A stretch of 12,800 nt of DNA from Conidiobolus incongruus B7586 (taxonomy: Eukaryota > Entomophthoromycota > Entomophthoromycetes > Entomophthorales > Conidiobolaceae). Both the position numbers and the translations under genes were made by a program. Below the pieces are notes generated by a model, which worked only from the letters and a program-made list of their open reading frames with translations, was not told the DNA's origin and did not search any database. Numbering within the stretch: the stretch's first letter is position 1; each line of letters begins with the position of its first letter. Positions 1 through 8,581 of this stretch are shown piece after piece. The stretch lies in assembly GCA_000697335.1 (NCBI GenBank), contig JNEM01008987.1, forward strand, positions 1 through 12,800, written 5' to 3'.

Positions 1-440
1 AATTTATATGATAACTATAAAAATATATAAAATTAAACTTATAAAAGATTATGTATTTCAAAAAATTAGAAAAAAAATATTATATCTAAAATATTCATTA
101 TATTATAACTTATTTAATTATAATTGTTTTAACTAAATAAAAAAGTATGCTTATAAGAAAAAATTTCTATAAATTAATTAAATTAGTTTGTGAAATATTA
201 GATATTAATTCTTAATAAAAAACTATTTTTAATTGTTAAAAGCTTATTAAAAATAAAGTAAAGCGTTTTAATTTTATATAGTGTAAATAATTTTATAAAT
301 CATATGTTTATATTTTTATTTAATTTTTATTATACTGTTTTACCATTACTAAATTTCTATACTAATATTTACACTGAATTTCTAGGAGTTATATTGTAAA
401 AATTTTTTTCATTTTCTTTTTAAGATATTCTAATATTAGC
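1..440. other. AT-rich intergenic stretch, nothing recognised
   Basis: This stretch is dominated by A/T runs with stops in every frame and shows no protein-like reading, no RNA-gene pattern and no clear repeat. Composition rises only after about 440, where the plus-strand relic begins. Confidence 0.6.
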
Positions 441-449
441 ATTGACTTA

Positions 450-697
450 AATGCTAAATGACTCACCAAATCCTAATTGCAACAATGTATGAAAGGAGAT
501 GCAGATAACTGGAAGAAGATTGGAAAGCTAATGAAAGGAGCTGGAAATCCCAAAATTCCATAATTCAAACTCCTCATTCCCACCAAGTATGCTATTGCCA
601 ATTATTTAATAGAGAATTGGGCTAATGCTAGAGATTTAAGTCACCTTTCTAATCCTTTGATTAATAATGATGTACCAAATGCTCAGGTATAATTAAT
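450..697 (+). pseudogene. Unidentified broken coding remnant
   Basis: Base composition here is clearly less AT-rich than its flanks, and the plus strand reads like protein. The frame from the ATG at 489 begins MKGDADNWKKIGKLMKG, is stopped once by a TAA at about 561, then runs on through LLIPTKYAIANYLIENWANA and LSHLSNPLINNDVPNAQ. It ends at a CAG followed by GTATAA, which resembles a splice donor. Upstream of the ATG, a protein-like phrase (SPNPNCNNV) lies in another frame, so a frame shift is likely. The TAA sits where CAA (Gln) would fit. No downstream exon can follow in the normal way, because the 3' end of the PEX2 relic, on the opposite strand, starts only about 25 nt later. I do not recognise the family. 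A real exon of a rare gene or an old mobile-element fragment are both possible. Confidence 0.4.
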
Positions 698-720
698 TAA
701 ATATAATAATAAATTTTAAT

Positions 721-1989
721 TTACTTTATATTATCTTGAACTCGTTCCAAATTTGTAATCTTTTCATTACAAATTAAACAATTGTATTCGGGATCCATTT
801 TCATTTGGGAGATAATACAAGCGTAACAGAATTGGTGGCTGCAATTCGTCTGGTAGGGAATTTGCAACGAACAGTCGTCAGTCCCAAAAAATTTAGTATT
901 CAATTGGTCACCCGTGCCCAGTTTCATGGATGCATTATTTAAATTCTTTTCATAGTAGCAAATTGCACGCTTGTCATCTGGTAATTTTTTCAATATCATG
1001 CTGTTTTCGTCGTTTTTGGACCCGGAATGAGTGAATTTTAACCAATAAGTTTGTACTTTTTGAAGATTGATAAACGGGACTAGAAATATTAAAAATTCCT
1101 GAAAAAAAATTGTAATTTAATGTATTAAAATTAAAGAATGAGTTAATAATGAATTACAGTAAAAACATCCCAAATCAACTGTCTATTTAAAAATTCGTAA
1201 CTAATCTGTCTGTTGGATTGCTTTTGATTATAAACTAATTTCATATTTAATAATCTACCAGCCAAAGTCAAGTATCTGATGATTTAATAGTATAAAAATA
1301 TATAATATATAATATAAAACTTACTTGCCATCAATTAAAAACCAACAATAATTTCAAAATTATTTAATATAATTTTTTAATTTTAATAATGATTTAAAGT
1401 TTTATATTTAATAGTATTTTAAATAAAATATTAATATTAATATTAGTTAAATCAATTAATTATTTTATGATTACCTCAATTTCATCACTTAATACAGATT
1501 TTGAAAAGATAATTAATTAATTTTTTAAATATATAAGGTAAACCAATTGTAAATAAACCAAACATTATGATTTTATTGTCAATTTGAGTTTAACTTGATT
1601 TATTATTTTCTAAACCAATATTAATAATTAAATATTATAATAAAAATCTATACAATAAACTTAATACCGAAATTAAACTCAAATTCTAAACTCTGCAACT
1701 AGTTCCCATAACTTCCTTTAATTTTGTTAGAAGTAAACATAGAGAAATAAAAACAAATTAATTTTATTAGGAGATTAATTTCTTCTAAAATGTTTTTAAA
1801 TTTTTTCTATAATATTATTATTATAATAAATAATATTAATTTTTATAAATTTACTTTGAATAAATTTAAACTTTGCCAGTATTGGTCTTTCAATAAGTTT
1901 TGAAGCTTGCTGTCGAGTAGCAGATTGTCCAGTTGACCCACTCAACTCACTTGGAATGGGGACGAGTTTAACTTGGACAAAGTTGACAA
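721..1989 (-). pseudogene. PEX2: Decayed peroxin-2 (peroxisomal RING E3) gene, introns retained
   Basis: PEX2 is a peroxisomal membrane RING protein that, with PEX10 and PEX12, ubiquitinates the import receptor PEX5 (family knowledge). Six exon remnants read on the minus strand: about 1989-1855, 1806-1668, 1609 to about 1480, about 1360-1325, 1275-1158 and 1098-721. Phases match across the first, second, fourth and fifth junctions. Diagnostic phrases appear in family order: VGQLDNLLLDSKL, EINLLIKLICFYF, MFGLFTIGLPYIF, FLIDGKYLTLAGRLL, SYEFLNRQLIWDVFT, EFLIFLVPFINLQKV, then the RING with NCSHQFCYACI and NCLIC. Damage: TGA at 1942-1944 where the family has Arg; a TAG and a TAA at plausible Gln positions in exons 2 and 3; a frame break before FLIDGK with no AG acceptor upstream of it; and Arg (CGT) for the first RING cysteine in RAIC. 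No start ATG was found in frame. Because introns are kept, this is not a retrocopy. It is either a dead duplicate or loss of the only copy. Confidence 0.85.
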
Positions 1990-4059
1990 TTAGTTTAAGT
2001 TCGCAATTTATCAACTATATTGGAGGTCATTAATTTTTGAAAATATATATTTAATAAAAGGATAATCATGATTTAGACTGTTAGTTTAAATAAATTTTAA
2101 ATTATTTAATTAATATTCTTAATTTTTTGTGGGATTTTTTTATTCATTTTGATCTGGTTTTAGATGAAAGTGATTAAATTTAAATTTAATTATCACCAAA
2201 TAATTTTGTTTCAAATTGATATTTAAAAATTATTTTATCAATATAATATAATTTAACTTTGAATAATATTTTTTTATAATTTTAGTATAAAATAAATTAA
2301 TATAAATTTATTATAAATATTTAAAAATGTTATAAAAGTTTGATTAATATATTATTTATTATAAATATCTTATTTTTTTAATATTAATTCTATAATTCCA
2401 TATATTATCAATGAATTATGGGTTAATAATTAATATTAAAACTGATTCAATAATAAAAATATTAATTATTTTTACCTAAATTAATAAATAATTTGTTAAA
2501 ATATAACTATTTATTCAATTAAGAATAAGTTATTGATATATTTTTATTATGAGAAAATGAATAAAATAGAATCTATGATTGCCATTAAAACTTATTTACT
2601 ATATAAAATGCATTACTAATATGATATTCAAGATCATTTAACTATATAATATATTTAATTGATTACAATAAAAATTACATCTTTTTATACAATTGAATTT
2701 TTGTTAAATGTTTAACATCAGACTTTAATACAATTAAAATGAATTGTAAATATTATTGAATGGAGTTGAATGCTTTACTAATATAGTAGAATCAATATAT
2801 ATTAATCTAGTACGTCAATTGATTTTATTTAATTGTTTCACCTATTAATTCTTATTATCTATTAAATTCTTATTTTTATATTCTTTTTTTTACATTTTAA
2901 CTATTATCATTAAATATCAAATTTAATCAAATATATGTGAAAAAAATTATAAACTTATAACTTTTCTCCGTTTTTGTTAATAGTCAAAATAGAAGTTGAA
3001 TTCCATAAATGAAGTGGACAATCAAATTTGATGAATTTATTGAAATCGTTTGAGTTATTATATATGTGATTGAATAAATTTCAAAAAGTATATATATACT
3101 AAAGTTCATTATATAATTGAATGTTTTTAATTTTTGACAAAACTAATTATTTTAATAAAAATTTTAATGTTATAACTTGAATAATATTAATTTTAATTGA
3201 TAATAATTTAACCAATTAGATACAATTAAAATTTTATAATTAAAATTTTAAAAATTATATTTATTTATACTAATCTAAATATAAAAATTTATTAAAATTT
3301 ATGAATTAATTTAAATATTCTTATATATCTATAAATTATCATTTTAAATCAATTGGCTATAAATTGACTAAAACCATATTATGAAAAATAAAGGGTATTG
3401 AATAAAACTAAATTTTAATATGATAAATTTTGAAATCATTCTAATACCAAGAAAATTTAAGATTAAATTATAAATAAATCACAATAGCACCTTATTATTT
3501 CTATTTTGATATAATATCGTGATCCTTGTAAGTTTATCCAATTGATTAGTGGGTACAGAGATTATGTCAGTTTACTTTCTATTTTAAATGCACCAAAATC
3601 ATTTGCTTTATTATAATATCCATTAATTAAGCAATTCATGAATTAATAACTAAGTTTAATGCCAAAATGACAGCTCAACAATGATCAAGTTTTCAATATG
3701 GTTATTAAAGGTAAAATATAATAAACTTGAAATTACTTTGAAAAATTTATTGATTAATAATATCCGAAATGAATAGTAAATGGATTAAAATTCAAGTATA
3801 AAATGCATTATGAGGCGTATTAATCTTAATATTTATGACGACATTATGATTTAATCATGAAATCATTAAAATTTCAATTCAAATTCTGAGATTTTTAGAA
3901 AACAAAAAAAAATGTTAAATATTTTAATTAAAAATATTTATAAATTTTATTTTACACACATTATACAATACATCACTATATTAAACATTAATAATAAAAA
4001 ACTAAAAAAAATCCTAAACATGACTAAAATAACGAATAGTAATGCTAAATTAGTTCGTA
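1990..4059. other. Long AT-rich intergenic region, nothing recognised
   Basis: About 2 kb of A/T runs with dense stops in all six frames. A 13-base phrase is tandemly repeated with a 14-base period at 3224-3250 (AATTAAAATTTTA twice), which is unremarkable at this composition. Slightly richer patches (about 2990-3060 and 3520-3870) give no sustained protein reading. They could be very old gene or transposon remains, but nothing supports a family. Confidence 0.5.
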
Positions 4060-4500
4060 TTATTGGCTGATATATTCATGATACCTTTCTCCCTGGGCCG
4101 AGTTGAGATGGTCAATACCCATCTTTTTGTCCTTCTTGCCCTTCATCTTAATACTATCACTGTTGAAAATTTTACCAATAGCGATCTTGACACCACCTTT
4201 CATGCGCTTCCAAGTTCCTGTAACTTTAGTAGATTTACCCTGACTTTTAGCAGCTTTCGAACCGTGGATAGGTGGTTCAATTTCACCGAATTTGGGGATT
4301 TCAGAGGGGCATTCTGTATTGTGTCTGTCCTTCAAATTCCTCGGTTCGGGACATTGACACAAGGGATGATTGGTCGCATTGATAGGGATAGCATTACTCG
4401 ATGGTGAAATGGCTGTTGTATCGATTTGAAATTCAGCAGTACCTGAAGCTATATTATTGTTGTCTGTAGCAGTGGTAGTAGTAGCTGTATCAGTAGCCAT
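4060..4500 (-). CDS. Small CsbD-like protein, 146 aa
   Basis: This is an intact intronless reading frame. I chose the ATG at 4500 because its context (AAAATGG) is good; the frame is open seven codons further upstream, but only to a TTG. The N-terminal half (residues 1-70) is a Thr/Ala/Asn-rich, low-complexity head with a short Cys-containing patch (HPLCQCPEPR, then a third Cys near 64) and no signal peptide or membrane segment. Residues about 79-140 are strongly basic and carry the Gly/Lys-spaced pattern of CsbD-type proteins: KVTGTWKRMKGGVKIAIGK followed by KMKGKKDKKMG and SAQGERYHE. CsbD is a bacterial stress protein of unclear biochemistry, and fungi have relatives, among them the Ustilago cruciform-DNA-binding protein Hmp1 (family knowledge). 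A stress role or nucleic-acid contact is therefore inference. Only one CsbD-like unit is visible. The gene has its own TATA box 64 nt upstream of the ATG. Confidence 0.75.
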   Translation of the reverse strand: MATDTATTTTATDNNNIASGTAEFQIDTTAISPSSNAIPINATNHPLCQCPEPRNLKDRHNTECPSEIPKFGEIEPPIHGSKAAKSQGKSTKVTGTWKRMKGGVKIAIGKIFNSDSIKMKGKKDKKMGIDHLNSAQGERYHEYISQ

Positions 4501-4563
4501 TTTCAAAGTATTAAAAACCAAAAATAAAAAATTTAACTCTATTACAATTTGTCATCTTTCCAC

Positions 4564-4571
4564 TTTATATA
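4564..4571 (-). promoter_or_regulatory. TATA box of the CsbD-like gene
   Basis: The minus strand reads GATATATAAAGTGG here, a consensus TATATAAA ending 64 nt before the ATG at 4500. This leaves room for a 5' leader of a few tens of bases. It is less likely to be chance than most AT motifs in this window because it is flanked by GC-rich bases. Confidence 0.6.
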
Positions 4572-4580
4572 TCCCGCCCC
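4572..4580 (-). promoter_or_regulatory. GC-rich element abutting the TATA box
   Basis: The minus strand reads GGGGCGGGA immediately upstream of the TATA box. Nine bases with eight G/C is exceptional in flanking DNA of this composition. It resembles binding sites of C2H2 zinc-finger regulators (GC-box or Mig1-like cores), though it is not an exact stress-response element (AGGGG). The factor is unknown. Confidence 0.4.
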
Positions 4581-4621
4581 AATTAATTCAAAATGCAATA
4601 GTGGGATTGATGCAATTAAAA

Positions 4622-4806
4622 TTAGCTTGAATTGACCAGTTTTGGGTATTCTAATCCAAAACAATATGGAATTCGCATGAAATTTGATAATCTTTCCAAA
4701 ACCCGAAACAGTTCACTTAATTGTTTCACATTGATTGAATTGAATTTTCAAAGTTGGAAAACTCGTCTACATCGAGGCCAGAGATCTCCGTTTCAGAGGA
4801 TTCAAT
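4622..4806 (-). pseudogene. Possible frameshifted coding remnant
   Basis: This stretch is distinctly less AT-rich than its surroundings. On the minus strand, one frame from 4806 reads IESSETEISGLDVDEF and on to SNFENSIQSM before a TGA at 4726-4728. An overlapping second frame from 4741 reads NSINVKQLSELFRVLERL, SNFMRIPYCFGLEYPKLV and stops with TAA at 4622-4624. An AG sits just before 4806 (AAATAG), so this could be a last exon. The two frames join near 4735, which suggests a single indel. The plus strand is also open for 64 codons here but lacks an ATG start. I recognise no family. It ends about 42 nt before the GC element of the CsbD-like gene. Confidence 0.3.
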
Positions 4807-4824
4807 CTATTTGGTATGTTTAAT

Positions 4825-6140
4825 TTTTAGGGCTTGATTAAGCAAGTTTTAATAACTAGATTATTGTTAAAGGTTAATTGGACTAAATTGAATTATTTTT
4901 ACATAATTAATAGAATTGAAGAAAAAAAAATATAAAAATTAAATAACTTAATTTAGAAATTGAAATTGAATTAATACTAAAATTAAATTTTTAAATTGTA
5001 ATAACTTTAAAAAATTTTATTTTAACAATAATAATAATAATAATAATAATAAATAATTTCTCTTTTACTAAATTAATAAAAATTAAATGAAATATAATTC
5101 AATATTATTTGATAACTAAAATGAAAAGAATATTGTTAATAAATAAATTAATAGTTATTGTTTATTGCCTTAGTAATTTAAAGTTAATGGGGAATTAGAT
5201 TTAATATAAAATTTAATTATCAAATAAATACAATTGTAGTTGATTAAAGCAAGTTGAAAATTTGTACTAAGTAATAATTTTCAGCTTCAAGATTGGTATA
5301 TTCAAGTTAAAAATAAATATCTAATTTTTGATGGATGATTTAATAAATTATAAGCTATCTGGTTTGATTTCGAAATAGGGTTGGGAATTTATTACATTTT
5401 ATGGGAATCCATATTAAGTGACTGAGAAAATGTTTTATGATACTGCTTTATAATAAAAATATAATACATATGAATAGTTGGATAACTTTGACAAATAAGT
5501 AATAAAGTTTGTTTGAAAGATTAGATATTAAATTTTCAATGTATAAAATTACTCTACTATATATTTTGGTTAAATGAAATTTTAATCAATTTTCATAAAG
5601 TTTATTCCGATATTCGAGGTTGATGATTTTATCATATTTAATTTAATAATACTACCAATGATTCAAATTTGTTTCATAAATCTGCTGACTCCACCATTAA
5701 AGATGGAATAAACGATATTCCCAAGCAACTATTATATCATATTATTCAATTATTTAAAATATAGTTTATATCAAAATGGTATGTCAGATGAAATGGATTG
5801 TCAATGAGCAGATTTATTCTTGAGCTATATAACATATGTAATTAGTGTTCAACTAATTTGTAAACTATGATTATTCCATATTATAACAACTATCAATATT
5901 CATATCAAATTTAGTTAGTTTGCTAGATCATTAAATAAAGGCACTAATATTTCATCAAATATTTAATATACTTATCAAAAATATCTAAATCAATAATACC
6001 AATAATTAATAATGTAAATACAATAATAAGTTATGGGTATAATTAAATCAAACAATTGGAAAGATAAGGCAACTATATTTTATAATAGCATTTGAAAAAG
6101 CTGAAAGATGATTACGAGATCCTATAATAACGAAATCAAA
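4825..6140. other. AT-rich intergenic region with faint decayed coding texture
   Basis: This region contains one microsatellite (listed separately) and otherwise dense stops. Around 5640-5760 the plus strand reads a short open phrase (LFHKSADSTIKDGINDIPKQ and beyond), while the minus strand gives an equally plausible one (LLGNIVYSIFNGGVSRFMKQ). With both strands similar, the coding strand cannot be decided. It may be an old mobile-element or gene fragment of unknown family. Confidence 0.35.
5027..5052. repeat. (AAT)8 microsatellite
   Basis: Eight perfect AAT units followed by AA, flanked by C on the left. This is a simple trinucleotide repeat in noncoding DNA, probably length-variable between strains. 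Confidence 0.9.
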
Positions 6141-7173
6141 TTATTTTAATGGACTAAATTTCAAAGGAGTGAGAATTGTAGCGTTCATAGTTTCAACCAA
6201 TCGAACTGTGTTGTACACGGTTTGGGCCCAGCCGTCCACTTGCCAAGCAGCTTCTCTTGTAATTTTACGATCGTTAAGGTCTGGATAATGCCACATATGG
6301 TGTACGTAATTCAAGTCACCAAGTTGGGAGAACCATGCACCAACTGGTTCACAGAATTGACGACGACATTCAAGTCCCAATTTCCAGTTTTGTTCCCATT
6401 CCAACAACCTACCAGGTTTCAAGAGGTAAGTTCTTAATTCGTAAACGCCACCGTCGAATTTAGGTTCGGAAGTAGCCCAGAAAGCGAATTCTAAGCAGAT
6501 TTGATTCTCACGTTTGATTAATAGGGGTCTTAACTTAGATTCAAACTCTTGCCAAAATTTATCATTACGTTTTTTTGCCATGATAGCGTCATAAGATGCA
6601 TAACCTTGATATTCCCAAATATGAACTATAATATTATATGAAAAATTAGTTCATAATTGCTAAAAGTTTTATAAATAAAAAATTACCAGCCTTATCTAAT
6701 TCACCCACTTCAGATAACCAACTCCCTCTCAATTTCAAACCGTCTTCTCCGAAATGAGAAGAAAAGTTTGGATAATATTCTTCACTAGTGAAAAAAAATT
6801 TAATATTTATATAAAGTAAATTTGAAATAATATAATATTTACACTAATTTGAGATATTCAGCAATACTTTCGGGTTTGACGTTATGAACTAAAATAACAG
6901 TCAATTGATAAATTGGATTACAAAATTTAAAATATTCTTACATTGAACTTCGTTAATAGCTTTTCCCCTAGCCAAAAGCTTGGAGAAGGTATCCTTTTCA
7001 AACTCTTGAACTACTTCTGGAGCACCGTGCAAAATGGATTGAACGAAACTCTTTGCCTTTTCGCCAGTTCCTTCCAAAGAAGTAAACTTTGTGAAAAAAG
7101 GGCGTACTAAATAATTTTTTATTGTAGGTTTTAAAGGTTTTAATAATAATTGATTTTGAATTAATTTTTTCAT
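6141..7173 (-). CDS. NIPSNAP family mitochondrial protein, four exons, 286 aa
   Basis: The gene joins exons 7173-6942, 6888-6843, 6784-6687 and 6625-6141 (861 nt with stop). The introns are 53, 58 and 61 nt: GTAAGA..TAG, GTAAAT..TAG and GTAATT..TAG. Residues 1-35 are basic and free of acidic residues until position 34 (K2, K3, K12, K15, K19, R24, K29), as expected for a mitochondrial presequence. Residues 36-75 form a charged helical region. The first NIPSNAP/ferredoxin-like domain runs from about 76 to 180 (FHNVKPESIAEYLKLVEEYY, LRGSWLSEVGELD, VHIWEYQGY). The second runs from about 186 to 286 (VYELRTYLLKPGRLLEWE, VGAWFSQLGDLNYVHHMWHY, ILTPLKFSPLK). NIPSNAPs are conserved mitochondrial proteins, linked in animals to mitophagy signalling; their biochemical activity is unsettled. 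Length and order match fungal members. Reading only from the in-frame ATG at 6581 would lose the presequence and the first domain. Confidence 0.93.
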
Positions 7174-7188
7174 TATTAAAATAAATAA

Positions 7189-7204
7189 TTTTTTTTAAAA
7201 AAAA
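7189..7204. promoter_or_regulatory. T8A8 tract in the NIPSNAP gene leader
   Basis: Eight T followed by eight A lie about 15 nt upstream of the NIPSNAP start codon. Such tracts disfavour nucleosomes in fungal promoters (established knowledge). In DNA this AT-rich it may equally be chance. No convincing TATA box was separable from background. Confidence 0.25.
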
Positions 7205-8581
7205 TAGAATATTATTTTTATTTTATTATATAATAATATTTAATTTAATTATTAAATTTTTATAAAAGTAAAATTAAATTTAAGATTACTTTCTTTTTTA
7301 GATACTTTATTTAGTATTTATACTACTGATATCATTATTTATTAGGAAATGTAATAAAAGAAAATATTCTTTAAATTATCCAATTATATCCTCCATTTTT
7401 ATTTAATTTTAGAAAAAAAATTCAGTCACCTGTTAATATTAATTTTATTAAATCCATTTTATATTTTTATCATTTTGTTTGTAATATTTCCTTATTCATA
7501 TTAATATGAGTTTACAAATGATACAATGACCATATTACTTTAAATGTTGATAAGAATCATATCATAATAGTAATACAGTATAAATCCATTCAAAGTAATT
7601 GATAACTAAATTTGTAGATATAAGCTTGCCATTGAAAGTCTAATCTCTTATGATATAGTTGATTGGTATGACAATGGAACTGGATCATTTATAGTATTTA
7701 ACCACTAATAATAACTGACTCATTATTTATGTAAGGTGAATGTCTATGAATAAATTTTAAAGTAATTCGCAAAAACTTGATAATCATATTATGACTGTTA
7801 TAGGGATATAGTATAATGTTAAGTTCAAATTTTCGGAATAATAGTAATGAATCTTATTGAATTAGTCCTTTTTGATCGATTAAAAATTCATTTATATTGA
7901 TTCATTCACATAATAATCATTTTATGATGTGAAAGTATTAATAAAACATACCAGCAATATAATGATAAAATATTAATTTCAAAGTCAAGAAAAAAATAGA
8001 TCATATGAATATATTTATAAAATTTATATTAAAAATTAATTAAAGTATTTTATTAATTAATGGTAAATAATAATCATTTTAAATTATTATGAAATATTTT
8101 TATTATTATCAAAGTTTCATTAACATCTAAATAATATAATATTTAAAAATCAGGTAGAAGAGATTTCATAATAATTAATCGATATAATCACTATCTTGTA
8201 AAAAATTTAAATTTTGAAAAAAAAGTGTAAATAAAAAAGGTGTTTTTTTAAGTTTATTAAAAAATATATCACAAAAATTTATATTTAAATTTTATTTATT
8301 TGATATATTAAAACATCTTTTATATATTAATTAAAAAAAAAATAAAAATAATAAATAATTTTTATTAAATAATTTTAATATTATAAATTATAATAATATA
8401 TGAAATTAATTAACAATATTATTATTTTAAAAAAATATTAATTATAAATTATAAAAAAAATAACACTAAACTTTAATAGTTTGAAACAAATTATAAAGTT
8501 TAATAATTTAATCAGATACAAATTATTTTATTTTTAAAACTTAATTAATTTATTAACTTTAAAACTGTTGGTATGAAATGA
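7205..8581. other. AT-rich spacer, nothing recognised
   Basis: Between the NIPSNAP promoter and the chitinase 3' end there is no sustained reading frame. Bases 7500-7960 are slightly richer in G/C but stops interrupt all frames. AATAAA occurs on the minus strand at 8549-8554, 28 nt past the chitinase stop, and could be its polyadenylation signal; the motif is weak evidence in this composition. Confidence 0.5.

Noticed and set aside
721-1989. A variant nuclear genetic code in which TAA and TAG read as Gln, suggested by the stops at Gln-like positions in PEX2.
   Set aside because: The NIPSNAP, chitinase and CsbD-like frames encode Gln with CAA and CAG, contain no internal stops and end sensibly at TAA. 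One PEX2 stop is TGA at an Arg position, and the gene also has a frame break, so decay explains everything more simply.
1796-2014. A 72-codon minus-strand reading frame starting with MINCELKL.
   Set aside because: It overlaps the first PEX2 exon in another frame, and its C-terminal half translates intron-like AT sequence. The alternative frame carries the PEX2 phrase VGQLDNLLLDSKL.
3224-3250. A tandem duplication of AATTAAAATTTTA.
   Set aside because: Two copies of a pure A/T 13-mer are not unusual at this base composition.
4063-4407. A 114-codon plus-strand reading frame opposite the CsbD-like gene.
   Set aside because: It is a complementary-strand shadow of the CsbD-like coding sequence, with no matching domain and no promoter of its own.
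5640-5760. A possible mobile-element protein fragment.
   Set aside because: Both strands give equally plausible short phrases and no family motif could be named, so a specific element call would be invention.
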